Positions 9,668-18,716 of a stretch of DNA of 30,358 bases are shown in pieces. Made by a program: the position numbers and the translations under genes. The notes under the pieces were generated by a model. It saw only the letters and a list, made by a program, of their open reading frames with translations, ran no database searches and was not told the DNA's origin. This DNA comes from Tritrichomonas foetus. Its lineage: Eukaryota; Parabasalia; Tritrichomonadida; Tritrichomonadidae. Location: NCBI GenBank assembly GCA_001839685.1, contig MLAK01001155.1:1-30358 (forward strand), read 5' to 3'. Within the stretch, counting starts at the first letter, position 1, and each line of letters begins with the position of its first letter.

Positions 9668-10464
9668 CTTTTTCCCCATGGATTTTCATCAATGAAGTGT
9701 CATTTTCTAAAGTGATACTTCATCTTATTTTTACGTCATAACTTCAAGCAGAAGTCATTCAATATTTTACAATCGGAGATAGTCAAGAAATAAATCAAAG
9801 TAATTATCCAAATTAAAACTTTACTTTTTAATTTCATTACAGTTTCTAATGAAATTAACAATTTACTTTACAGTGGTGGACAGTGAAATGAATGGTGTAT
9901 TTTCGTTTGATAATTTCTGTTCTTCTTCATTCTATACAACATATAAATACAAAATAAAGCTGGCTGCCCCCATTACCACACAGGAGACATCCCAAAGAAA
10001 ACCACAAATAGAAACAATAAAAATATATTTTTGATGAAGGAATCATTTCAAACATTTCTGATCGAATAAGAAAAGCACAAATGAGTTTTTCTTCTTTAAC
10101 ATTCCTTTTCCTGTATCAAGAAGGATCTAAAACACAATTTTCAATCTTTTTTAATAAGAACCTCAAAACTATCAACTACTCTTTATAATTTTATATATAC
10201 ATTCTATGAATCAAATTTTAAGGTGTTTTTACGCATCTCGGCTACGACCAAGATGTTATCAAATGTTGACTTCTAAGAGATAGTTCAAGCCAATTTTTCT
10301 CTCTATCCACGTCTCACCAAAAATACCTAAGTGCTTTACCAAGCTCTGTGAAAAAATTAATGATAAAATAAATAAAAATGCACATTTAAATATGAATCAT
10401 CGTTGTTCACAATTTGAGTAAAGATAACTTAGGAAATATATTTTATTCGCTTTATTATTAATAA
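9668..10464. other. Intergenic, no supported gene
   Basis: AT-rich spacer between two converging genes. A 61-codon frame at 9849-10034 has no recognisable domain and uneven composition, so it is not called. The one clear structure is a 12-bp perfect inverted repeat at 9828-9858. Confidence 0.5.
9828..9858. repeat. Perfect 12-bp inverted repeat (hairpin)
   Basis: TTAATTTCATTA at 9828-9839 is followed by a 7-nt loop (CAGTTTC) and its exact complement TAATGAAATTAA at 9847-9858. It lies 160 bp past the 9317-9667 gene. It could form a hairpin in RNA or be a two-sided protein site, but AT-rich DNA produces such structures by chance too. Confidence 0.6.
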
Positions 10465-10914
10465 TTAATGCCTCTTCTTACGATAGTAAAATAAGCCACA
10501 GCATGTTGCAGCCAATCCGATGATAATTGGAGTGATAATTAATGCAATGTCTGTTTTCTTTTCAAAACTTTTTTCTTTTAATAATGCTTTCACAATGGCT
10601 TCAGATTCTTCTCCAAAAATTCCATCTTTTTCAGCGGTTTTTGATCGTTCCAAAAGTTCGTCATCTTTTTTCAAACGATAATAAGCTAGAAGAACCAAAA
10701 ATTCGGCTTGTTTTCGATCATTTTCATCGTAATCTTTGATGTTTGAAATAATGTAGTTAAGTCCTTGTTCAACATGAGATTCTTTATCTGAACGAATTAA
10801 TGCATTTACATATACTAAAAAATCTTTCACTGATCCAGATATATCGAATGCTGATCGGCTTTCTGTGATAAAATCGTCTCTTGACGGGGTCGCAAAAGGC
10901 TTGCAATTCCTCAT
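10465..10914 (-). CDS. FIS1: Fis1-like tail-anchored fission protein, 149 aa
   Basis: Length (149 aa) and layout match Fis1, the outer-membrane adaptor that recruits dynamin-related proteins to divide mitochondria and peroxisomes. Residues 28-105 form the expected helical TPR-like bundle. The stretch from V-E-Q-G-L-N-Y-I through FLVLLAYYRLKKDDELLERS parallels the Fis1 core, including the YRLK signature. Residues 122-144 are one hydrophobic membrane span (IALIITPIIIGLAATCCGLF), followed by a basic tail YYRKKRH. This makes it a C-terminal tail-anchored protein. Trichomonads lack ordinary mitochondria, so the likely target is the hydrogenosome outer membrane; that is inferred from family and tail charge. 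The ATG at 10914 follows a perfect TCATA Inr with only a 5-nt leader. AATAAA follows the TAA stop by about 15 nt. Confidence 0.85.
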   Translation of the reverse strand: MRNCKPFATPSRDDFITESRSAFDISGSVKDFLVYVNALIRSDKESHVEQGLNYIISNIKDYDENDRKQAEFLVLLAYYRLKKDDELLERSKTAEKDGIFGEESEAIVKALLKEKSFEKKTDIALIITPIIIGLAATCCGLFYYRKKRH

Positions 10915-10916
10915 CT

Positions 10917-10921
10917 TATGA
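10917..10921 (-). promoter_or_regulatory. Inr (TCATA) of the Fis1 gene
   Basis: The minus strand reads TCATAAGATG. The A of TCA as +1 leaves a 5-nt leader before the start codon. This is the classic very short trichomonad arrangement and the best initiator in the window. Confidence 0.65.
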
Positions 10922-11591
10922 TATCCTCAACTTTTTCTGATGAATGGCATGATTCTTTTCCCCTCAAATCAATTGACATGATAACTTTTGAAATAAATTC
11001 TTTCATCGACGTCAATTTGATGCTCATTTCCTTTTGAATTTTTCACCAATTCTTTCACCATAGATAATATATTATTTATTGAGTGAAGCACTGACAAATC
11101 AACTTTTTGGAAAAGGTGGCAAAACTCGATGGATCTAGAACTACAGTCTTATTCCTGGAACAGTAGGTGACACTCTCTCCTACAGATAAAAATTTAAATA
11201 AATTTTAAATTCTCATACACCACTTTTAGAATTGAATCAAAAATAAAAAAAACATTTTTTTCTCCACTTTTCTATTTAAATAAAAAATGTCAAAAATTAA
11301 AAACAAAGAAAATAATATTTTTGGATTGTTTATTTATTTTGGCGCCAATGCCATACTAATTTCTTGGCCTGCTCTAGAACTTTCAACAGCTACGTATCAT
11401 ATGTATGATTCACTTTTCCATCTTTAGAAAGAATTTAAACGAACTTTTTTTGGGAGCTTGGCAACCTCCTTAATGAATACACACATCGAATGATTACAAA
11501 AGTGACAATATAAATGGTCGATTTTCTGTCATTTCTTAACGTACAGAGAATCCATATCTAAATCGAAATCTCTATCTTTTATTTTTGAGAA
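10922..11591. other. Divergent promoter region, Fis1 / DZIP1-like
   Basis: About 670 bp between two divergent genes. It contains A- and T-rich stretches and a TCATT box at 11529-11533, 61 nt before the DZIP1-like ATG. I see no coding frame of interest. Confidence 0.5.
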
Positions 11592-12644
11592 ATGTTCTCT
11601 TCCAATATTTTCGCATCAGGACAAACTCCATATACATCAATGCAGTTTATTTTAACATCCGATCCAAACTCTGTTCCTATATCAACACTCGATTCTTTTG
11701 ATTGGGCGACATCCGACGCCATTGATGTCAATTCAATTTCTTTTTCAAAGCACAATAAACCATTTCTACGCTTTTTGAGAACATTTCGTGACGCCAAAGC
11801 TTTTAATGGAGGAAGTCCTGATCAACTATCGCATTTACTTCACATTTTACAACAATCAATTCTCTATTTCACCAAAGACCATGAGCGTATGCGCCAGAAA
11901 CTAAATTTACGTGAAGCACAGGTCAATTCTCTTGCATCACAAATCGAAGATTTAAAAAGGCAGGGGCAAGTTGCATCAGGAAGAGATATCTATTATTGTC
12001 CAATTTGCTTAAATGGATTTGATTCTTATAATATGGTCGATATGCATGTCGAAATTCAACATCCCACACTTGTTGATAAATGGAGAGATATTCGGCATCC
12101 AGTTGATAAAACAAAAACTGACCATATTACATCGATCGTTTCTTCGGAAATTAGACCAGGAACTAAAACAATTTCACAATCTGATGCTGTTGATGCAATT
12201 GGCTCAGAAATTCATCAAAAATTAGAAGAAAATTCTTTGACTTTTCAAGACATTCGGAATGAGATGAATGCAAGGTTCCAAGAATTTGCAGATCTAATTC
12301 GAGCCCATGAATTTTCTTCATACACTAGTTATGGAAATTCATCGGCACCACTCTCAGAATCATCTACATCAAATTCTGAATCAAATTCCACATCATATTC
12401 AACATCAAATTCTTATTCAAAAAGCTCTCGTCGTGGAAATTCACATCGACATTCAAATAGTAGTCGCTATTCAAGCTACTCGTCAGTATATTCATCAACT
12501 GGCCAATCTGATAGTTCTTCTTCACATTCTGCCAAAATTCCTCATCGAAGTCACGCAAAATCTAATTCTGGAAAATTAAGTCACCACTATTCGCCTAAAA
12601 ATAAAATCACTTTGCTTCCTACACCAGAAAGTGACTCAGGTTAA
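11592..12644 (+). CDS. DZIP1/Iguana-like C2H2 zinc-finger protein, 350 aa
   Basis: The N-terminal part fits the DZIP1 (Iguana) N-terminal domain. FDWATSDAIDVNSI near residues 36-49 parallels the IDW...A-[IL]-D-V-[DN]-x-[IV] signature. A helical segment follows (LSHLLHILQQSILYFTKDHE, 79-98), then a short coiled coil (about 98-128). A single C2H2 finger comes next: C136-P-I-C139, twelve residues, H152, four residues, H157. This order (domain, helix, coil, lone finger) is the DZIP1 arrangement. DZIP1 proteins act at basal bodies and the ciliary transition zone in animals, so a flagellar-base role is plausible here. Residues 246-345 are an extreme Ser-rich tail with Tyr, Asn, Arg and His, likely disordered and phosphorylated. 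The protein is shorter than animal DZIP1, lacking the long C-terminal region. A TCAATAAATT signal follows the TAA stop. Confidence 0.75.
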   Translation: MFSSNIFASGQTPYTSMQFILTSDPNSVPISTLDSFDWATSDAIDVNSISFSKHNKPFLRFLRTFRDAKAFNGGSPDQLSHLLHILQQSILYFTKDHERMRQKLNLREAQVNSLASQIEDLKRQGQVASGRDIYYCPICLNGFDSYNMVDMHVEIQHPTLVDKWRDIRHPVDKTKTDHITSIVSSEIRPGTKTISQSDAVDAIGSEIHQKLEENSLTFQDIRNEMNARFQEFADLIRAHEFSSYTSYGNSSAPLSESSTSNSESNSTSYSTSNSYSKSSRRGNSHRHSNSSRYSSYSSVYSSTGQSDSSSSHSAKIPHRSHAKSNSGKLSHHYSPKNKITLLPTPESDSG

Positions 12645-12954
12645 GTCAATAAATTATTCTTATGAAGATTCAGAAAATAAAAGGAATACAACTTTTCCTA
12701 GAAATTAAAATGGTTCATTTTTTAAATAGGATTTCCAAGTGGTATTAATTGTATGTGCCTCTTCAAAAGGAGATTGTGAAAATGTAGAATTTTTATTAAT
12801 AATTTCTTATAACAAACAAATATTCATATTTATTTGCAAACCAATTCATGATTATTTTCTATTTAGCAAATGGAAATTATTTCAGCTAGATGATCAACAA
12901 ATATCGCCATCAAATTTATAAATAAATTCATGATCAATCTCTTTTATCTCTCCA

Positions 12955-12985
<31 letters not shown>

Positions 12986-13798
12986 ATCCTAATTTCTTAT
13001 TTCTTCTCTGTAGAAATTAATTCCTTTAAAATAATAAGATGAATTACTCGTCTTTTGGTGATGATTTCTTCATTTCTTGTTACTTGTAAATTGAAATAAA
13101 AAAACGAATGAATCCCTGTAGAATAGAGTTATTAATAGACAAACACTCCTAATATAATTATAATGACTTTGATATTATTATCGATTTGGTGTGATTTCAT
13201 CATTAGCAAATTTTCCTTCAGTTTATGAAATCAGTAATTTTTTGTCAATATCGTGCATAAATTACAATCTCCTTTTTTATCTTCTCTATTGTTTTCTTCT
13301 TCAATAATCCAATATGGATATTAATTCATGATTCAATTTTATTATTCTGTCGAATTAATTCGTTATTATTTTGTGTTTTTCACATGGAATTTTATTAATG
13401 TTTATTTTTCAAAAGGGTTTTTTGATTTATTTTTATTGGACACCAAATGATATCGCAATATCCAAAAAATTGCAATATTTTTAAACTTATTCAAAAAAAG
13501 GCCACTAGAGAACAAGTATGCCAGAAAGTAAGTTCTGCTATTCACCGACAAATTGAACTTTTGAAGAAATAAGCAAACAATTGAGTTATAGAAACACAAG
13601 TATACTCGAGTGAAATGTTTTCATATTTTTTTACTTAAATAAGTGTACCACTAGATTTGACTGTTTTGAATCATAATAATATTTTGTGGTATCTCTCTCA
13701 TTGAAAAAAAATATATTTTATAAAATATAAGTGTCTTTTTTGACTTTTTGTTTAGTGCTAATCCAAATTTGGAATTTTTCTAACTAGTTCGGAATTTT
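12645..13798. other. Intergenic, 1.15 kb, no supported gene
   Basis: AT-rich spacer where the DZIP1-like gene (+) and the beta-glucosidase (-) converge. It holds a T27 run at 12955-12981. Short frames at 12739-12921 (GTG start) and 13402-13599 show no domain. A plus-strand stretch near 13490-13570 reads smoothly as about 25 Lys/Gln-rich residues but stops soon and has no start. Confidence 0.45.
12955..12981. repeat. Poly-T run, 27 nt
   Basis: Uninterrupted T27, the longest homopolymer in the window, in a gene-free spacer. Its length may be unreliable in sequencing. Confidence 0.9.
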
Positions 13799-15988
13799 TT
13801 ATTCAACTTCAAATGGAAGAACGAAAGCAAAATCATTTGATGAACGTCCAACGCGGCATAGGAAGGCTCCTGGTTCAACAACACGCTGGCATTTACAGTT
13901 CACAATTGAGCATTCGCTAATTGGGACTTGAATTGTGACTGTTTTAGTTTCACCTGCTTTGATTGGAACTCGGGCAAATCCTTTTAACTCTTCAACAGCC
14001 CATGTTGCGCTGGTAACTTCATCGTGGATGTAAATTTGGACGATTTCAACAACATCACGTTCACTTCCATTCTTTAATGTGACATTGCATTCAAGTGTTT
14101 CTTTGTCATTGAATTTGGTTTTGTTCAATGTGGCATTTTCATATTGAACATTGCTGTATGTCAAACCATAACCAAATGCCCAGCATGGATCTTGGGTCAT
14201 GTCAGCATATCTTGTTGCATGTTGTCCACGTGTTTGGTTGTAGAAGATTGGTTGTTGACCAACATGATATGGAATTGAGATTGTTAATCTTCCAGATGGA
14301 TTATATTTGCCGAAAATAACATCAGCAAATGCTTGACCTCCCATTTGACCTGGTGAGAATTGCTGGATGATGGCACTCGCATTATTCCTAACATTTTCTG
14401 GAATAACAAGTGGCTTGGATGAGATGATATCGAGGATGAATGGTTTTCCAGTGGCAACAATCTTGTTCAAGAAATCAAGTTGATCACCCATTAATTCAAG
14501 AGTGCATGTAGATTTTGTTTCACCCCAGTATCTTTCACGATCACCAACGACGACAATTGTGACATCACTTTCTTCAACATATTGAAGGGCTCTTGGGAAA
14601 TCAGAGGTTTCTTCTGGATCGATTGATGCACCTCGGCAATGAAGAACTTCGCCCTTGAAATTGTTCTTAACACCATCAAGAACAGTGATTGCATTTTCAC
14701 GAGCAGGTGGTGGACAGTCATCGGTTTGATTTGTTCCTGCAGACCAGTCTCCATTCATTGCCTGAGGATGATCAGCATTAGGTCCAACAACAGCAACTTT
14801 CTTGAGCTTTGCTGGATCAAGTGGAAGAAGTCCTTTGTTTTTAAGTAAAACAACACTTTCTTGTGCAATCTTGAGGTTTGTATCTAAAGCTTCTTTAGAA
14901 CGAAGAGCAACTTTAGATGAATCTGGTAACCTATCATCTTCGAAAAGACCAAGTTTGAATTTCATTCTTAAAATTCTTTCGCATGCTTCATTAACATATT
15001 TCATATCAAGCTTTCCACTCTTTAATGCTTTCAAGCAACCATCATAAAATTGTGGTGTTGCCATGATCATATCATTACCTGCGGAAATAGCAAGAGCAGC
15101 AGCTTCCTCGAAGTCCTTGCAGATTTTCTGGTCTTCAACTGTATACCCAACATTGTACCAATCGGTAACCAAGAATCCTTTGAAGTCCTAATCTTCCTTA
15201 AGAACTTCACGAAGTAACCAGCGATTAGCCGTTGATGGTTCACCATCAATTGATTGATAACCAGTCATATATGTTGCGCATCCTGCTTCACATGCTTTCT
15301 TGAATTGTGGTAAGAAATATGATAAAAGTTTCCTTTTTGACAAATCTGCTTCTGATGCATCTCTTCCTCCAATTGTTTCAGAATATCCTGCATAATGTTT
15401 TGCACATGCTAAAATCTTATTTGGATCACCTGAAAGTGTTTCGCCTTGATAACCTTTAACCATAGCTGAAGCAAATTTACCAATTAAATATGGATCTTCA
15501 CCAAATGTTTCACCAACACGTCCCCAACGAAGATCACGCGCAATACATAAAACTGGTGAGAATGTCCAATGTGTTCCACCATACCGCATTTCTTTAGCTG
15601 TGTGTGAAGCGACTTCTTTAATTAATTCTTCATCCCATGATTGTGCCATACCAAGTTGTGTTGGGAAGAGTGTTGCGCCATCAATGAATGATAAACCATG
15701 AATAGCATCAATTCCAAATAAAAGTGGAATTTTGAGTCTTGTTTGACGTTGTTTCATAATCGGATCTTTGGCGTTATCACCAATGACCCATAAGAAAGAA
15801 CCAACATGCTGATCATCAATTGCTTGTTCATAATTACCATGCATGAATCGTTTTTGTCCTTCTTGGGGATTTGCCCATGCTGGAAGTTGAACGAGTTGTC
15901 CAACTTTTTCTTCAACAATCATTTTGCTCATTAAATCTTTGATTCTTTCTTCGATTGGTTGAGCTGGATCAAGATATACCTCAGTCAT
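13799..15988 (-). pseudogene. GH3 beta-glucosidase-type hydrolase interrupted by an in-frame TAG
   Basis: Family GH3 enzymes cleave terminal beta-linked sugars. Counting the stop as a codon gives about 730 codons in one frame. The TIM barrel occupies about 15-290, with AKHYAGY (K197-H198), GGRD and the nucleophile motif FLVTDW (D276). The alpha/beta sandwich spans about 365-590, with probable acid/base E490 in RYWGETKS. A fibronectin-III-like end runs about 637-720. There is no signal peptide, so it is cytosolic as written. The reading frame is broken once, at codon 267 (15190-15188, TAG), nine codons before the nucleophile. GH3 relatives usually have Trp or another aromatic there (LREVLKED-x-DFKGF), so TGG to TAG is the simplest cause. 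Both sides are otherwise intact in the same frame. The ATG is at 15988; the TAA stop runs into AAAA, a typical trichomonad 3' end. The look of the enzyme is bacterial, as with many trichomonad hydrolases. Confidence 0.88.
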
Positions 15989-16007
15989 TTCAGGAGATCA
16001 GATTAAA

Positions 16008-16012
16008 AATGA
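16008..16012 (-). promoter_or_regulatory. Candidate Inr (TCATT) of the beta-glucosidase
   Basis: The minus strand carries TCATT, with +1 22 nt before the ATG at 15988. A TCACT lies 5 nt farther up. The position fits trichomonad leaders; the motif alone is weak. Confidence 0.35.
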
Positions 16013-17059
16013 AGTGAATCTGTGATATAATAATGAATTTTGAATGATTCGAAAAAAATTCAATATATATAGTCAATATTGATGGGCAATTTGATAAATT
16101 GGCAATTTTTTAATACATTGAAAAAGCCATAAATCGCATCCACCGATCTACTATTCAAATGTTATTCAGTTGCAACTTTTACAATATTTATATGGTCATA
16201 CATTTCTAGTTGTAACAAAAATCATCACTCACTGGTCTGTTTCTGGTAAAATAATTAAAGAAGAACTATAATTTTGTAGATATTTAATGATTCGTGAACA
16301 ATTTTGATCTCTTTCAAAACCAAGTAAACATATATATGAAATAATTCGAACCGAAAATTGAAGTTTTTTTTCCTTTTAAAACAATTAAAATATTATTCAA
16401 TATATATGAATATTCTAATGAAAGTGCTTCAATCCAAATCATACAATATTTTCATCGAATATCTTTAAAATTTCACCAAAATAAAAAATTGGTTGGAAGT
16501 TCACTCAAAATGGATAATGATAAGTATACAATGTATGTAATTCATATATATATATAACTAGTAATAAAATATTGTCATTTCATGTAAAATATATTTTTGT
16601 GGTCACTGTCATGATAAATTGAAGACAGTATCAAGGTCATCATGCCATTATTTATGGCCTAGATTCATCAGATAAATATTCTATAAGATTAGGATTTTTT
16701 GGTTAATTTTTTAGGACATCATATTTGCAATCTTTGTGAAAAATATACATGGACAAAATAATTCGATTTAATCAATATGAAAAGTTCTTCTAAATTGAGA
16801 TTTTGTTGGAAGAAAATCGTCGAAATGCTCTTTTAACAACCTTTGCGAACATTTTTCCACAATAGATAGGAATTCATTTGTCAGAAAGAATACTTTCACT
16901 CGATCATAAAATCGAACATTCTTTGAAATGCAGTTTTATGAAACAATGTGCATTATGTAATTATTGATGATTTCCCCAAGTACACTCGACAAAAAAGTAA
17001 TATATGAATATCTATCAGTAAAGTAAAAAAGCAATCAAGTCAGCAAACTTATCGATTTT
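16013..17059. other. Intergenic, about 1 kb, no supported gene
   Basis: AT-rich spacer between two minus-strand genes, with a short (AT)n tract near 16543-16556. I found no frame, RNA gene or repeat that I can support. Confidence 0.5.
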
Positions 17060-17980
17060 CTATTTTTTAGCTCTTTTGCTGATTTCATTTTTCTGGATTC
17101 TGAATTCGAGTTTTCTTAAAAAGTCATTTTGTCTCTGAACAAGACTAGCTAACTGATCTCTTTCTTTTTTCAATTCAGCAATTGTATGCCTTTGTGAATT
17201 CATTTCATTATAAAGTTTCTTTAGAGCCATATCTTGTTTTTCGAATCTTAAATCTGAATCAAAATCATCAGAATTTGTGTTAAAATCATAGTTTTCTTTT
17301 CGAGTAGATCCCATTCTTTCTTTAATTAGGCGCTCTTTTACTTCAACAAGATGATTGTTCAATCTGTTATTTATGCATTTTAGATTCTGTATATCATTTT
17401 TGAGTTTATCAATTTTAGGATCAGGAACAATGACCGTTTGAATTATTTCTTTTGGTTTTGGTTCAGATCCACATAAAAATCTTGTTAAACATTTTGGATG
17501 TTCAAACCTTATCTGAAAACGGCAGGTTGCTGCATTTAAAATCTGATTTAACTGGTCTGATTTATTTGAGCAAGTTTTTTTTAATTTATTGTTCATTTTT
17601 TTTAAGCTTTCATTTTCCTGTTTGAGACTTTTAATTGTCTGCACAAATTGTGGAGTTTTGATAGTATCATTTTCAAGAAGATGTATTTTACATTGTAGAT
17701 CAGAATTTAATCTAAGACACATATTTAATCGATTCTGTAAATCATCTTTTTCTGCACATATTTGCGAAATTTTCTTATTTGCTTTTTTCCGTTCATTATA
17801 AGCAGTATCTATACTAGATGTGATTAGTGCACTTTGAGTGTATTGTTCTCGAACTGACGATAATTGATTTGATAAATTTTTTATTGTATCTTGAAGTTGC
17901 TGATTTTGATGATTTAGTTTGATAATTTGGTAGGATTTCTCATCATCTGATACATCAGAAAAGCTAAATGATGAGTTCAT
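17060..17980 (-). CDS. Coiled-coil protein, 306 aa
   Basis: A 306-residue protein starting at the ATG 17980-17978. The frame also includes a TTG one codon earlier, which is not needed. It opens with a short Ser/Asp-rich head (MNSSFSFSDVSDDE). Two coiled-coil blocks, about 15-150 and 195-300, flank a non-helical middle with Cys, Pro and aromatics (near 160-185, HPKCLTRFLCGSEPKPK). The tail is basic (KRAKK). There is no membrane segment and the family is not recognised. Inr-like TCACT at 18041-18037 lies 59 nt upstream. The TAG stop is followed by AAAA. It is the last ordinary gene before the transposon-filled region. A cytoskeletal part is likely from composition only. Confidence 0.8.
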   Translation of the reverse strand: MNSSFSFSDVSDDEKSYQIIKLNHQNQQLQDTIKNLSNQLSSVREQYTQSALITSSIDTAYNERKKANKKISQICAEKDDLQNRLNMCLRLNSDLQCKIHLLENDTIKTPQFVQTIKSLKQENESLKKMNNKLKKTCSNKSDQLNQILNAATCRFQIRFEHPKCLTRFLCGSEPKPKEIIQTVIVPDPKIDKLKNDIQNLKCINNRLNNHLVEVKERLIKERMGSTRKENYDFNTNSDDFDSDLRFEKQDMALKKLYNEMNSQRHTIAELKKERDQLASLVQRQNDFLRKLEFRIQKNEISKRAKK

Positions 17981-17983
17981 CAA

Positions 17984-18716
17984 GAGAATCTAAAAAAAAA
18001 TATTGAATTTATTAATTGCCGTTTAAAAAATAATTGAGTGACTAATGAAATAACTTTTTATGAATTTAAAAATCCAATAGCTAAGAAAAAGATATTCAGA
18101 AATCTTACAATGGACGATAAAATTGGCTTCTGGAATCACAAGAAAAGAAAAGTTTTTTATTTTTTTTTCAAAAATGCAAAACTAGAATTCAGACAAGTAT
18201 GGTGCTCCAGACTGACATGGAAAAAGCTTTATTGGTCGAGAAATGTGATGTAAAAAATGTTTCCTATCTGACAGTATTTCTAACACAAGGCTTTTATTGT
18301 ATTTTTTTCATGAAAATTCTAAACTGAATAATAACCATCTTTTCCGTTTTTTTTTTTTTTTTTTTTTTACCAGTTACTGATTGAGACCTATTTGAAAACA
18401 TTTTGTAAGAAATTGAAAAAATTGTTACCATCATAGAAAAACATCTTGATAAAACTTATTATGAGCAACTTTTTCATGAAAATATATTTTGAAGTTCTTT
18501 GGCTGGTTAACTTTTCTGAATGACATTTTTTCAATTTTCAGACACAATTTTCCCTTATTGCTTTGGAGAACTAGGAACACTCAAATGCCTCGATTGACTC
18601 CCAAAAATAAATCAATTTTCATTTTGGGGGTGGGTACCATTTCCACATCTTATGATGACTACTAAAGGGGTCGAAAGAGGTAAAAATATTTCCTTTTCCC
18701 AGAATAAGGAAAGCAT
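17984..18716. other. Spacer at the gene/transposon boundary
   Basis: It includes a T22 run at 18347-18368. A 71-codon GTG-started frame (18038-18253) has no domain. Near 18577 a short frame begins MPRLTPKNKS and stops after about 28 codons; it may be the worn start of the hAT transposase that follows, but this is weak. Confidence 0.4.
18347..18368. repeat. Poly-T run, 22 nt
   Basis: Uninterrupted T22 directly upstream of the hAT relic. No function is implied. Confidence 0.85.

Noticed and set aside
9849..10034. 61-codon frame
   Set aside because: No domain, no nearby close Inr, and uneven composition; probably chance.
12739..12921. 60-codon frame after the DZIP1-like gene
   Set aside because: GTG start, hydrophobic/low-complexity text, no homology seen.
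13402..13599. 65-codon minus-strand frame
   Set aside because: No domain; Phe/Leu/Asn-rich text typical of random AT-rich translation.
13799..15172. The C-terminal GH3 part as a separate gene
   Set aside because: Its apparent first codon is TTG inside the conserved FLVTDW motif, in the same frame as the upstream part, with no promoter; it is one interrupted gene.
15185..15192. An intron explaining the GH3 stop
   Set aside because: No GYAYGT-type donor or ACTAACACAYAG-type branch/acceptor is present near the stop, and homology is continuous across the single codon.
18038..18253. 71-codon frame beside the coiled-coil gene
   Set aside because: GTG start and Lys/Phe-rich chance-like text; a FLYWCH-type finger was considered but the Cys/His pattern is absent.
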